64,000 nt of DNA from Ifrita kowaldi (Eukaryota; Chordata; Aves; Passeriformes; Cinclosomatidae), in the NCBI GenBank assembly GCA_013398055.1, contig VZRS01007550.1, forward strand, positions 344,578 through 408,577. The letters run 5' to 3'. The translations under genes were made by a program, and so were the position numbers. The notes beneath the pieces were generated by a model. The model worked only from the letters and a program-made list of their open reading frames with translations, ran no database searches and was not told the origin of the DNA. This document shows positions 1-13,600 of the stretch, piece after piece (positions within the stretch are counted from its first letter, which is position 1; the number at the start of each line of letters is the position of its first letter).

Positions 1-2807
1 AGGTGACTGTGATCGTAGTCACCACACAAAAATGAGCAGTGTGCTGCATTTTTCTGAACTCTTTATGCCATAGTCTGGGGAGAAGAAATACCCCATGGGA
101 ATGAGAGTGAGTCCCTTATCACTGCTCTTATCACCTTCCCAAAAACTGGGCTTGCTGTGAAGATAGGGGTAATCAGTCATAAGAGGTGATGATTATTTAG
201 AGAAAACATCACCCTTGTAGTTTCCTTTGGAAATTCTTAATAAATATTTAAAATGAAAATGTTATTGAGTTGCACAAGTGCAAGAGGTCTATTATGCTAA
301 TAATAAATTGAGTTTTTTAAAGACTATTTTGTACCTTGCTGGCAGCATTTGGCACAGTTTTAAGCTACCTTTAGCAGTCTGCTGCTTGGTTCAGGGTCCT
401 GCCCCATTTTGAAGGCAGACATTCACATACATTTGCAAAGGGCTTTGATAGAACCCAGACTAAAACATTTTGACATAGCACACCCAGGTTTTTTGGCTCC
501 AGTTTCCCCTTGGAAGAAGGAAAAAGGGCAACTTAGAAGAAGGCAGAGTTTAATTTTCATAGGTTTGTTTCCTGTAAAAACCAAAAGGGAGTAGGGAGTC
601 CTTCAAATCCTTTATAGGGATCCCTAACCCCAACTGCAGCGACAAGACATGAATGAAGCAGAATTTTTCTGGCTCTTGAGGTAACTGTGGTGAATCCTGG
701 TGACTTCAGGATTTAAACTTAGGTACCAGGCAGAACCAGATCCTGAGCTTTATTTCTTAGACGTTGTTGAAGGCTTGACTGAACAAGGACTGGGTAAAAT
801 CGGGCCGATCCTGAGATTTCCTGATGAAGTTTTTCAGTCAGCTTGGACTTCTCTGTTTGTGTGCAGATGTAGTGATCTGGGACAAAATTATCCTGGGAGT
901 AATTGTTCTTTTGTCAGGAGCATGGAGGAGTTAACACAGTGGTTTTTGCCAGTGCCCTGCTTGGCACTGCTTTTGAAATGGTGCTGGAGATGTATCCAGG
1001 CACCACCCAACAGCTGCAGTTCTGGCAGTATAAGAATAGGAGGATTTTTAATGTGGGTTTTGCAGTGTTTGTTTGTTTTCTCCATTTGGATTGCTACAAT
1101 TTTCAGGTGTCTCTGGTTTTGGTTATTTCTGGAGTGCTTTGTGGGAGGGAAGAGGGCAAAAGGCAATTTCATTATTCTGTGCTTTTAAAAACTTGTAAGT
1201 AATGTGCTGTGAAATATTTTGCATTATGTTTGCTCCATTATGCTTTGTCTCTTGTCTTTCTATGGTGGGAGAGATGCTATAAAAATATGCTAACAGAAAT
1301 TTTATTACTTTGATACTGGACGTATCTGGAAGAAAATTCACTGCCTTGAAGACAGGTTTTTTTTTTTTTTTTTTAAATTCTTGAAGACTGCTGATGTGGA
1401 CCAAGAATAATGTTTTTTGGGTTTTTTGAGACAAATGGTATGTCTACATCTTTTATGAGTGGGGAAGTAGAAGAAGGTTTTAGACTTCAATTATAGTCTG
1501 GTACTGAAAGTTATCTGGAAAGGGGTGTTGAGGTATTTTTGGTAAAAACTTTCTGGCCTCTGAATTTCTCTATTACATTAGTGTGCAATTCCTCACCTCC
1601 CTGGATAGCCTAAGATATTTGGAGTTTTTATGACTCAGGAGCTGTTACTGAATACTTCCCAGCACTGCTTCCTGCAAAGTCCTCTTTGTTTGCCTCAAAG
1701 TTTGATCGTCCTCATCTTTGGCATGAGCAGACTGAGTGTTGCCTTCACAGCAGAAGGCCCTTGGTGCCAGCACAGCGTAGATTTCCTGTCCTTTCTCCAT
1801 TTGATGATTAAGCTGTGATTTTGGGAGCTCTGACACCCCACTGCACATTGCTGGCAGGGACAGGCACACAGCTGGGTGCTTCCAGCAAGCCACTGATGCC
1901 TGCTCATCCAGATTCTTACTCCATTTGATGGATGTGTGCACCTTTTTTTGTTGAAAGCTTGTGGATTTATATCAGGTCAGAAAGAAGTTGAAATCTAAAC
2001 CCCAAGTCTAGGTGCCTTCTGCTGGAGTGAGTATTGCTTTGATATGCACAGAATCAAAGGCTGAGGCTCCTGAAGTGGATCAAACTGTTTGTTAGGTACA
2101 CTGGTCTTGGAATTGTTTTTGCCTTTCTATTAGATCAGAAATACCAGATGCAGCTGGCAATTAACTCTGCAGCAGAGCCGTGGACTTTGTTACTGTGACC
2201 CAGATGAGATCTGCTCTGGTACCAATCTGTATGCTGCAAGCCTAATGTGAATAAGTGCTTTCAATTCCAAAACAGACAAGAGAAATAACGAGGACTTATG
2301 AGTGCAAATATGTTGTTGGGTTTTGGACCACAATAAACCAATAAATCTTGAGTGTCCTTTCACTCAAAAGTGATTAAGTAAATTAGTGAATAATATGCTA
2401 AATTAATTCTCAGAATCATTTAGTTCTCTATGAATGTACCCTTGGTCTGTTGAATAACATTTAAGTTTTTTCCATTCTCGTTTTGTTGGTTTTTGTGTCT
2501 ATCAAAATGGTAACAAAATCTTTGTAGGCATGTAAACAAATACATTGATACTTGTTTGTGAAAAGTACTGCTGAAATAAAAGTCTTTTATGTATTATGTA
2601 TAATAATTTTATGATTTATTGTTACACAGACATAAAAGCCAAACAGGATGACATGCATGGTTTATATTATTCTTGACTCGTGAAAAAGACAAATTCTGTC
2701 AGAGGTACACTTGGTGCGTAACTTCATTTATTTGAGTAACTTCAGGAGTGATTCTAAGGGAAATAATCTTCACTCTTTAATATAGTAATATATTTTGCCT
2801 TTCTTTC
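1..2807. other. Noncoding stretch, no supported gene
   Basis: AT-rich single-copy sequence left of the first CR1 copy. It holds an 18-base T run at 1357-1374 and no repeat that I recognise. The longest open frame (700-1188, plus) has no initiation context, no known domain and no clear splice sites. Its first half reads somewhat protein-like, with acidic and proline-containing text, but its second half is hydrophobic low-complexity sequence from a T-rich region. A 41-nt segment at 640-680 has an acceptor-like and a donor-like end, which I treat as chance. Confidence 0.55.
1357..1374. repeat. Poly-T tract (18 T)
   Basis: An uninterrupted run of 18 T read directly from the sequence, followed by AAATTC. 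There is no recognisable retroposon body beside it. Confidence 0.9.
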
Positions 2808-3066
2808 ACAGAATCATAGAATGGCTTTGGTTGGAAGGGACCTTAAAGCTCATCCAGTCCCACCCACCCCCTGCCATGTGCAGGGACACCTTCCACCATC
2901 CCAGATGGCTCAGAGCTCCATCCAGCCTGGCCTTGGACATTTCCAGGGATGGGGCAGCCAAAGTTTCTCTGGGCACCCTGTGCCAGGGCCTCCCCACCCT
3001 CACAGGGAATAATTCCTTCCTGATATCTTATCTAAAGCTGCCTTCCTTCAGTTTAAAGCCATTCAT
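2808..3066 (-). mobile_element. CR1 LINE, truncated 3' end
   Basis: The segment opens with ACAGAATCATAGAATGGC, the reverse complement of the CR1 3' end, whose terminal repeats are of the ATTCTATG type. It continues with the standard avian CR1 tail in minus orientation: GGTTGGAAGGGACCTTAAAG, the CTGCCATGTGCAGGGACACC block, TCCAGGGATGGGGCAGCC, and TCTCTGGGCACCCTGTGCCAG. It ends near TTCAGTTTAAAGCCATTC. About 260 bp remain. This is 3' UTR and the very end of ORF2, so it is a dead 5'-truncated copy, as most CR1 copies are. The match to the general consensus is close, which suggests a moderately young insertion. The left edge is sharp and the right edge is approximate. Confidence 0.95.
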
Positions 3067-6000
3067 GTGCTTCTTTGCATCTGCTTGGGTAAGAAAGTTA
3101 AGCAGTTAGGCTCCACTGAGAAAATTACACTGTATATAGGTTTTTCTTGGAAGACCTTGACTCCACTTTTTTTTCTTTCAGTTCATTATCATAGCACTGT
3201 CTAATTTTCATGAAGTTCTTCAGGGCAAGTATTTCCCATAGAAGCAATTTTTGTAGCTTGAAGATACCTGTTATTTAAATCAATGGTGCTCATTGCATAG
3301 ATATTTCCTGTGAGGAAATATGATAAAAGGTTCTTTCTAGAAAGAAGATCACAGAGAAACGTACAAAGTAGCTGCTTAAAAAAATGGCAAGCCTGATACA
3401 TTTTTTTTTAACTTTTGTTTGCCTTTTCATTAGAAAAAATCAGTAGCATTTAGTTTCAAGTAAGGCCTTCAATTAGTATTTAACTGACTATAAGTATCTA
3501 ATTATATTGCAATTAGTTCTTTATCTCAATCACTTAATTTAAAGTGGAACTGAATAACCTTGGGTTTGGGTAAACTTGAGATTAGTAATCAGAGTAAAAA
3601 AGTCTGATAGCAATTAAAATCGAGATAGATGCACCACCCTGTGGGTATGGACTTTGAGAGCTGTGTGGCAGCTCACAATTTCACCATGGACACCGGAGTG
3701 GGTAAATAGGCTAAACTTAATTTTTTATGTAAACCAGGTATTTAGGTGCTCTCAATACTGCTCAGATGTTACGAAATATCTGTTACCACAGAAAATCACA
3801 TTTAAACCCTCAAAACAAAAACCAAAATCCTCTGCTGAAGTAATCAGCAGATCAGATGTGAAATGAAGTGCTATCAGCTGAGGTTTTCATGTAGGCTCTG
3901 TGTTAGCTTGGAAGAGTTTCATTTACTTTGCCATGTCCTCAGCCCCCAAACAGTAGCAGAAGCTTCCTCGAGTTGAAGTGAAAACAAAATCAAGTCCATG
4001 GGGCTCCAAATACAGGTCCTAAGCAGAGAATTCATTTGGAAACAACTTGAGAGATCTCCCTTGTGCCTGTAGGCTCTGGAGGAGCTGCCCGTGTCACCTT
4101 TCCTCTGGAAGTGATGTTTTCCTGCTGAGGTTGCTGCTTTCTTGTCAGACACAGTGTTAAACCCCAGGGGCAGGCAGCATTCACGGAGTGCGGTAGCTGA
4201 TGTGACAGGAATCTTCACTGTTGGACTTTGGATGGTCCATAAGAGGGTGGGGAGAAATTTGGTGTGATTTTGCATGATTTTAGTGCATTGGTGCTCTGCA
4301 AACACAGAGGTGAGATGAGGGTGATTTATGCTGCTGGAAACAAAATTCTGATGCTTTCAGGGAGCTTCAGATCTCACTGGGTTTTGTTGCAGAGACCTGA
4401 GCTTACCTTGAAAGAGAAAGATCTGTCTTTAAAAACCAGCTTTCTCTTTAGTTTGGAAAGTTTCATTGTGATTGTGGGATAAAGGTTCTGATTACAGATT
4501 TTGAAAAGGCTTGAGTGCCAGCTGTCATGATGAAAAAGAGACTGAATTTTATTTATGGCTATGAGAAAGAAAAACACTCTTAATTTGCTTTGGTATTTCA
4601 GTGCAGTTAGTGTGAAGAGCAAGAAAATCATAACATCAGCTGTCCTTGACTCTGAAGCAGTGCTACCAGTTACAAAAATGCCCAACTGAATTTTCACTTC
4701 TGCAGCCGACGACAGCACTTAACCAGTGCCATACACTGTGCTTTGTCAGATACTTGGATAGCAGCAGTGAAAACCAGTGCAGACACCCCTCTTAAACACC
4801 CCTGATATTTACAGTATCACTGAGTTTCGTTTCCTGTGTCGCTCTGAGGCTGTGGTAGAGACCAGGTCATTTTACAGCTCTTTGAAAATTGTTATAAATT
4901 GCTTTAAGATTTTTTAAAAGGGAGTTTCAACTGGATGATTTAATCAGTGGTAGGGCCAGCTAAGAGTTGCACTGAATCATGTTGTACCAGAGGATTAATC
5001 ATGAAGAGAAAAAAGGATCATAAGCTCAAATTAGTTTTGTAGTGTTGAAAAATTTGCATCTCACCCCAGCAGTGCAGCCCTGAGGTTAGGCTGCTGAGGG
5101 TCCAGAAAGGAATAAGATCATTTATTTAGCAAACTAAGGTTGATGCCTTTTGCTTTTACAGGGACAGAGTTGTTTAGTCTGTACAAAAATACTTGAAAGG
5201 CTTTGTGACTTTGGGTCAGTGAATTAAAAATACCTTACTTTTATTTAGAACAGTTTTCAGAAAACTACGTTCAGGAGGTTGTTTCATGCTTCTAGCTGAC
5301 CTCAAACACAGCCTGAGAATTTTCAAACAGTACAATTTCAAACTTACCTGCTTACTGATGTTATTTGATAATAAGTGGAGGTCACTTTTCTTAATTTCTT
5401 TTAAAGAACAATTTTTTTTCCTTTTACACATTTTTTTTTTAAATTGCTCACACAGAACTTTACTCTTCATTGTTAAACAAAATCATGAAGTGGTTCTGTA
5501 TTTAAGAAGGTGGTTAACACATCTGAAAGTTCTAGTTTTTTTACTGCAGATAACATTGAGGCTAACTGCATACAAAGATAATAGAGAAATTCTTAAGAAG
5601 CAGAGTTTTAACGGAGTGCAAAGAGAAAGCAGATATCTAATAAGAGTATCTGTCATTAATTATGTGGGGAAAGGTGTATGAAGTGGTCACTAGAAATTAA
5701 TTTCCAGCAAAACGTTTAAGTTTGACACTTGCAGATACGTCTTTATGCAGCACATAACCTGTGGAGTTCATTGCAACAAGGTCTCAGCCAGGCCAAGAGC
5801 TTAGGAAGATTTAAAAGTGATTCAGTACTTATATAGATAACTAAAATATCCTCTGTAACATTTGCTGGGAGGTATGCAATATCCTAAAAGGACAGCAGAT
5901 GAAATTTTATGCATGTTGCAATATCAATAACCGTAAATTATTTTAACCTTTCTTAGATGAGGAAAAAAAAAATAAAAAAAGAAAGTAACTTCTGTGAAAG

Positions 6001-7486
6001 TCAAGACTTCCAGTTAAATGTTGTGGAACTTTTTTCTAGGCAAAATTAAACTGTGTGCACAAATGGCCACACTTGTCTGCAGTTTAGTGGATCCCAGACT
6101 CAGATGAGCCAATCCTTCACACTTCTGTTGTGAATGGTTTGGTGGCTGTCAATTTCCCATTGCAAATGACACCCCTGAGCTTGTCACTGGGGCTTGGCAT
6201 TGTGCCTTTTGTCAGGAAAAGGATGTTTAGGATTTGTACGTGAAGAGCAGAATTCACTATGCCACTTCTACCTTGTTTGTGGAAAATACAAAGCAGAAGT
6301 TTGTATTCTGCGGCTTTGATGATGTTGGGAGATTGTTTTTTTTTTTGTAGTTGCTGAGTTTTAAAATTTTGCTTTTAATTTTTCAAAATGGGATCCTGTA
6401 CTTAGTAAGAATCACACAAAATATCTTTTATTATATTCATAAAGCTAGTATTGAACAGTGTAGAGATTTCCTAAGATGAGCACATTTTTCCTCGTGATGA
6501 ACGTGCCTCACAGCTGCAGTTAGTGGGGTGGTGTGTGTTGGGGCAGTGTCCTCCAACTGTGCTGCTGTCATGAGTCTGATCCCAGAGATGCTGATCCAGT
6601 GAGCCCTCTTGAGGAAGCCTCGCCCTGCAGGATGGTGCTGGCCCACAGCAGCAGTGGAGTTTTATTCCTGTGCCAATGAGAACTGGAGCTGCCCTAGGAG
6701 GGATGTGCTGTGGAAGTGTCTCAAGGATGCATGCCTGCCTTGGTAGTTGAGAAATAAACCAGTCAAAGAAAAGAAAAGAGTTGTCTCCTGCCTAGAGAGA
6801 TTGAATCTTTTTGGATTATTTTCGTGATTTGAGAGACATAAAAGTGCTAACTTCACCTTTGTTTCTTCATGCTGCTTCTTTGAAAGCATTTTAAGCCAAG
6901 TCTTACGACTTAATATTTTCTGACTGTGTAACATATTTATATAAGTTAGATTAAATGTCAGCATTCCAGGGTCAGAATCAGTTGCAATAATGAATCTGCC
7001 AAACCATGCTAATGTACAGTCTTATTTCATTGTGAAATGCTGCTTAGGGGGCAGCAGAACACACTAGTGTATTTTTCCATCCCTACACAAGAAATTATCA
7101 GGTTAATACAAGGAATTGCTTTGAACTTAAAAGTTGTTATTCTCCTGTCGTAACTTGATGAGAGAGTGTTGGTTATTGAAGTATTAATTTGGCTTCATTT
7201 GGACTGGAGACTTTTCATTTACTATTTTTTCCATATTAAATCATCTCTGTGGTAATTCTACGCATCATGGAAAATGAGCACCAGTTGCTCATATTATTTG
7301 GACAGCTACATTGAAGGTTTTTTTCCGAAAGGCAGAATGGTAGCTATACCAAAATAAAGTGCTATCAGGAGTAGTGGTTGTCATAGATGACTTATTTTTG
7401 ACTTTGGAGGATTAGAGAGAGCAGCCATTGGTAGATGGTTAAAATTAAGTCAGGGGAAAACATCTCGAGTTACCCTCCTGCTTCAG
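3067..7486. other. Noncoding stretch, no supported gene
   Basis: Single-copy sequence between the CR1 copy and the first candidate exon. Several acceptor-like sites appear (for example at 3181 and 5549), but none pairs with a good donor around a convincing frame. The plus frame at 5286-5681 is open for 131 codons, has T-rich codon content and no recognisable domain, and is within chance length for this base composition. T-rich tracts occur near 5407-5442 and 6335. Confidence 0.5.
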
Positions 7487-7636
7487 GCTGGTTTGTCCTG
7501 GGGCTTAGCAAAACTAATGACACAAGTGACTGGAGTTCCTATCAGTGTCTGGGATCCCAAAGAAAAATCTGAACACTGTTATCTGATGCTGCTTTCCTCT
7601 AATACAGACAGATTAATTCTCTATATTGATCTTCAG
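7487..7636 (+). CDS. Candidate coding exon A (unrecognised gene)
   Basis: The segment is bounded by a pyrimidine-rich acceptor (TACCCTCCTGCTTCAG at 7471-7486) and a donor CAG/GTACAT, which is weaker than consensus. It is 150 nt long. Frame 0 is open for all 50 codons, while the other two frames contain stops. The encoded text is protein-like, with a centre reading ISVWDPKEKSEHCYLMLL and an end reading LILYIDLQ, alternating hydrophobic residues like beta-strands. Entry and exit phases are both 0, so it joins directly to the 140-nt segment at 18487. I do not recognise the family. It could be a chance open segment: a 50-codon frame free of stops is not rare here, and the donor is mediocre. Together with 18487, 32322 and 41886 it would encode 143 residues. 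Confidence 0.35.
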
Positions 7637-10600
7637 GTACATTCTGTTCCATTCTCAGTAATTTATTTTAGAGCAGTATTTTTTCTTAGGTGAATGAAGT
7701 TGGGATAAAGACAAATCACCTGAACGTTCCTGCAAGGAGATGCCTCAGTTTTAGCTGAAATTAGGCAGTGAGTTAAAAATGTGGAGTTAATCCAAAAGGA
7801 TGCCTGTGTAAGAGAGGGATAATTTGAACCCTTAGTGGACCCAGCAGATCACATGTAGTGAGTGAAACGGGAGTCTGGAAGAGACTTTCAGGAAGACTTT
7901 CATTAAGTAAAAGTTAATCACTTGAAGAGTGATGATTAAAATGATAATTACCTGTATTTTTTCTGCTACCTGACATTCAAGTGGTGGACTGAATGCATTC
8001 TCCAAGAATAAAGTGTGTAATCACAGAATTAAAGAAGCATGCCTGAGGAAACAAAAAGGGGAGTGTGTGTGTATCCTTATGTTTGTTCCAGTGCACACTC
8101 ATGGATTATTCACTTTGTCTTTCACTGCTGTCACTAATCTGATGGCTTTATAGCCAACAAACACGTGTCAGCTTGTAGGACTGAATGTTCAAGGTGCACT
8201 TGGATTTATATGACAAGACATATCATACGTTTTATTCTTCATAGATGTATTTATCATATTATATTTCCCACCTTCCAGATTTTTAAAAAAACCTTAATCC
8301 TGGCAACTTGAAAGTTAAGAGGACCAACAACAACAAGGCAAAGACTTCTTATTGCAGTCAGACCCAAAAATATATTTAGTAATGAGCACAGCAAAAATGT
8401 CCAGATCAGTCATACCCATTTACCAAAAACACAGAGTGATGTGCCCTTCTTTTGTGAGGATATTTTGGAGTCTTCCTAGTTTTCAGTTTTCCAGAGAACC
8501 AAAGGACTCACGTTTATTTGAGTATAGTTCCTGTCACTGAATTTCAAGAGCTCTGCTTTGATGTGTTTAAGTGTGCTGAATGTTTTAAATATTTGGCCAG
8601 TGGTTCAAAGTGAAAATAGAATCTGAATACTTGAAAATGTTAGTGTTTCCTCCAGTTACAGTAAGAGGAATCAACAAAGCATTTCACTGATATGATGAGT
8701 TTCTTTGCATAGTCAATAAAATAAAATACTGTAAATAAATGTCGTGATAGTATTTTATTCAGCTCTGGGGTTTTTGTTATTGTTGTTTGTGGGGTTTTTT
8801 GTGCGAGGAGAGCAGAGAGAGAACTGTTTGAGTTCTCCTTAAATGGGTGCCTGGTTTTGATTTCAGTTTTTAGATTTTAGCTCTAGTTCATCTAGAGCAT
8901 GAGCTTTTTACATCATCTGTGTAAGGGAGACAGGCTACTCAAGTTTTATTTATATGCAATATTTGCTTTTTTGGGAAAACAAACCTAAACAAAAAACCCA
9001 GTGGCAATTTTATCTCAAAACTCCTATAAGATAACCCAAATATTTTACAACATTGATAATTGTAGACCAGTTTTTTTAAACACAGTACTCATCTGCCTGC
9101 TGTGCTTTTTTCAACCCATTCTCTGACTTGACATAATGGAGCTGACAATGGAAAAATATTTGAGTTAACTGCCCATTTCTTTCATCATGCTAAAGTTTTT
9201 CTGCTGGGGAAATATGGTGGCAACTTCCCTGAATGGTGCAGAATGTAAATGATGATGCTCAAGTCCTCCCATGCAGGGATCCTGATGAAAAACTGCAGTT
9301 CAAACGTTGTCAAGAAATTGCTGCTGTATGTTGTGGGTATCAAATGTCTTTGCTGGCTGTAAGTTAGCGAACATCCCATGTTCTATTACATTAATTGCAG
9401 ATACTTCTTCTTAAGGATAGCATTTGTTAATGCATTTATAGTCCATTTGTTTTAATAAACACACCAATTTTACTTCGGTGTTTGTCTGAACAGCCAGACT
9501 TGAGTGGGTTGTAAATCTGCTGGGTTCTTCTCTGCACGTTGTAACTGCCAGCCTTGTGTTAGCATTGTTTAAGAGAAGAAAGAGAGCTTATACTTTTGTG
9601 GGTTTTGGTTTGGTTTTTTTAGGGATTTTTTTTTGTTTGCTTTTTTTTGTCCTCACTCTAAAAATTCTGGTGTATTTCTTTAAGAGAATGGACGTATGTA
9701 AATATATATGTACATATATATATATATATATGCTGAGTAAGGAATGTTTGCACTTATTAATTTTATTCCAGCTCTGTTAAGTAATAATACCTGTCTTCTA
9801 CCAATGTATTCTAATAGAATCTTTTGGGAACCCATAAATCTGAGAGAAGTAATTTACTGCCTGGATTGTCTGTATGTCCTGTTACCACTGCTGTGGCTTG
9901 GCCATGGTGACAATTCTGCTCTCACTCAATAGAAAACAACAGTTTTGTTGTTGTTACTATTTTTTATCATAAATATTGCTCTCTCAAAGCACCTTATGGA
10001 CTAATCTGTGTGAATATTTAGCCTCCTTTCTTGTTTCATTTGCCAATTTTTAGCAGGTTTTTTTTCTCCCTGAGGTAAAATTACGTTCTTGCATTTGTAA
10101 CTGTTCAACAGATTGACATCGAGGACTAGTTACTGTAACACTAAAATGAAAATAACCTCTCCAGAGAAGGCAAGAGATTGATATCTGTGTGGGTATTACT
10201 GTTGGTAACACAGTACTGTCTTTAAATTGGAAAAATTACCTCCCTGTGTAAGATATTGGCGGAATTCCTGCATGGATGCAGAGTTGGAGATCTGGCTTTA
10301 AGCAGCAAGGCTTGATGAGCTTTACCACCCCAAATGAACCATAGGGCAGAACTGGGTTACTGAAATTAGCCAGAACTTGTCTAAGTAGGTGATAACCAGA
10401 TTTTGCTCCGGTTGGTGGATGCTTGTGGCAGATGAGAATATGAACTGACCCCTCTTTTAATGGGTATAGGAGACTGCTTATTCCTGGAGGCCACCCAAGC
10501 AGTTTATGGATTTCTCCATTCAGAGAAGTTGAATTTGTAAATTCTTAATGATGTATTTGTCTCCTTAAAGAGCTCTTTCTTATATGAGTTACCCTGTTGA

Positions 10601-13600
10601 GAATAATCAAAGCAGAAAACCAATTTTCTTTGGTTTTGTTAGTGATTTTTTTTAGTTTTTTCTATTGCTTTGTGCCAGTGAGCACCTGCTAACATTATAC
10701 AAAGTACACATGACACTTTATCTCTGCAACCTATCGCAAAATAATGACTGATGTTGCAGATATAGAATTAATGGCTCTAATGAAAATCACTGAAAAGTAA
10801 TTTTCCAGGGAGTCACCAGGTTTAAAAAATGCGGGGACTTATTTGGACTTAGAACTTGTTCTTCAGATCTGGTCTTTAACCAGGGCTGCTGTAAATTTTC
10901 ACAGTGGTGTCTTGGCTTTGTGGAATGAACTGATTAAATTATTAATTAGCTGATCACAGATGCAAGGGGATATATTTATTTTTCTCAGTTCTGCTTATTT
11001 ACTCATTCCAGTAAATTTTTTGTTGTTGTTTTCAATTTTGAAGATAAGTTGGCTTTTCTTTCTGTGTCTTACAGTTTTATGTTCATTAATCAGCTCATAG
11101 TCATTGCAGGGAGTGCTGGGCATCCAGGATAGGTTTTTTTGTTGGAAATATCCCGCATTTGCTTTATTATTTTCCCTTTGCAGTCAGTTGGCACATCTGC
11201 AAAGCAAAATGAAGGTGAAACTGTAGAGAGACTTTTTGCTGCTAATGCTCACCCTGCTACTCTGAATTTCCTGGTTCTGCTAACAACCATATTACAAACC
11301 TGAGAACTGCACTGAGGTTTTTCCACTGCAGTTGGACAATTTGTGCTGTTAAATTTAAGGATAATCAGATTTTAGAAGCAAATTTTTGCTTTGGGGGGAC
11401 AAATATATTCAGGACTGAAATGCTATTATCTGAATACAGGTGTGTGGAAGTTAGCACTTTGTAAAAATACCTTTCTGGGTGCTAGCTGTGTTACTTTAGG
11501 TCCAGTGCTCAAGAGAATGCTGTAGTTTCCAACCTCAAATTGGCATATTGCTTTCAGAAGAGTGTTGCTCTGTGTGCATTTTTTATAAAATAGCTGAAAG
11601 TATTTGTGTGAGACAAGCAGAAAATAGCATTGTGTGCATGTGGTATAGACTGCTTTGGCTCATTAAGTTCGTATCTTGGCACCTGATAAATCAACTCACA
11701 TGTTCATGTTCTTAAAGTGCCACATAATAGATTAAATAGCCACATTCTTAGCCATTTTCTGTATGCAATTAAAATTTTCTACTCTGTATCTTGATTAAGA
11801 GTCTCCATTGATCTAATTGGAATGCAGAGTTACAGCTGCAGAAAACTTGAGCTGGGAGAGTGCCTCCATCTGCCTTTCTTACCTAGAAGAATTAATATGT
11901 TGTTACTCAGAGAGGATAAATATCATAATTAAGAATTTTCAGTCAATTGACTTCTCAACTCTTGACTTGTATTTGAAGCTTCCTCACAGGACTCTGTCTG
12001 TGAAACACTTAATTTTGCTGACTATTTATTTGTATCCTTTCTGTTTGTCAGATACGGTTTTTTGGTGTTTATTTGTGTGTGTTCAGGGTTTTTGTTTAGG
12101 TTTGGTTGGTTGGGGTTTTTGCCTTCTGTTTTAGAAGGGAGAAACAAGTGTGGAGGTAATGGGAAATGTGCTGGAGTGTGTTCGGACTTCTGTCATGAGC
12201 CAGGGCTGGGCACAGTGGCTTTACAGGGATGTCTGTCCTGGGTCCAAGGGATGCTCTGCAATATCCTGGTCCTGCTCCCTCACCAGTACCTCTGGCACAG
12301 AAGGAGAAAAAAGGAGAAGGGTGATATCATGTCAAAGAAGGAAGCTCTAAAATGTTCCCTAGTTCTGAAGTAAATCTGCCCTGTTATTTTACAGTAGAAT
12401 ACCAAAATATTAAAAGAAATTCCAGTGTATCTTCAGAGATATCAACATTTTATTCTGTAAGGCTTACAGAAGGGAAAATACTGCATCCTGCTTTTTTGGC
12501 ACAGTGTAAAATAGAATAATACTGGGGAAAATCTGTGCAAGCACTTGTTACTTTGCTTCTAGGTATTTTTAGGCAGTTTCCTGCTCAAATATAACTGAGC
12601 TCCCACCATTTCATATTAGGTTAATAAGTAATTGTGATGGAGAACAAGGGGGCTGGCAAGTAATGATTAAAATGTGGTTGGTGCTGTCTCCATTACCCAG
12701 ATGAATAGCATTATTCATTTAAAACCTCAGATTCCTGGAGGAGATGATTTTCCAGTGTTGTATTTTCTTATCTAGAGTCACTTCATTATTAGCGTCTCAG
12801 ACTTGTTAATAATTTGAATTCATGTGTCTAAGAACAAGGAGCTCAATAAAAAGAGAGCACTCATTTCCATATCCAAATCACCGCCAGGCAGACAAGGAGG
12901 TTTCCCTGGCAGAAGAAATGATGCATTTCCAGTTAAGGATGTCAAAAACATCAGGTTTAGGCAGAAGGGTCTCTTGTATGTGCCAATTAGAGGTTTTTCA
13001 TGAAAAGCAAGTGTTTGGGGAAAAATATACTCTTAAGATGTGGTAGGGGTGTTATTTGTAGGAGTAATATTGTAGAGGAAATGGCTTCTTTCACTTAATT
13101 TCTGCAAGACCATTACTGACCTTTGAGCTGGTGTCACTGGGTTGGAGCACCCCCTCTGTTGCATGTTCATGAGTAAATGCACAGAAGCCCTTTGGGATTT
13201 AGGTTGTTGTTGAAATGTCAATGAAATAAATATGTACTGTTTTCATTTGAATGAATCTGCATGGTCTGATAAAGGGGAAAGGGGACTATTTAACTGTAAA
13301 ACTTCTGGTGTGGTTAATTGTGTGTGTGTATCCAAAATGGAACATCTCTGTGTCAAAGATGGGTTGGAAGCATCTGCTGATAGCTTAAAGAGTTCGAGGA
13401 TGTAGCAGCCGCCTTGTGCAGTGTACCCTTCTTGTTTCCACGCTGTCGTGGGGAATGCAGCAATCCATCACATTTATTTAGATCCAACAATGGTTATTCC
13501 AACAGTTTTATAGCCATCCTTTATATTGTTATAGCCAAGGCCGTTTTGTCATGAGCTTTTCAGTTCCAGAGCCAGTGCCCATCACTTATCTGCGTAACTA

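Noticed and set aside
700..1188. 162-codon open frame on the plus strand
   Set aside because: No start context, domain, splice sites or codon bias. The second half is T-rich hydrophobic low-complexity sequence. Within chance range for 64 kb read in six frames.
2795..3109. Open frames over the first CR1 copy
   Set aside because: These are translations of the CR1 3' UTR, not genes.
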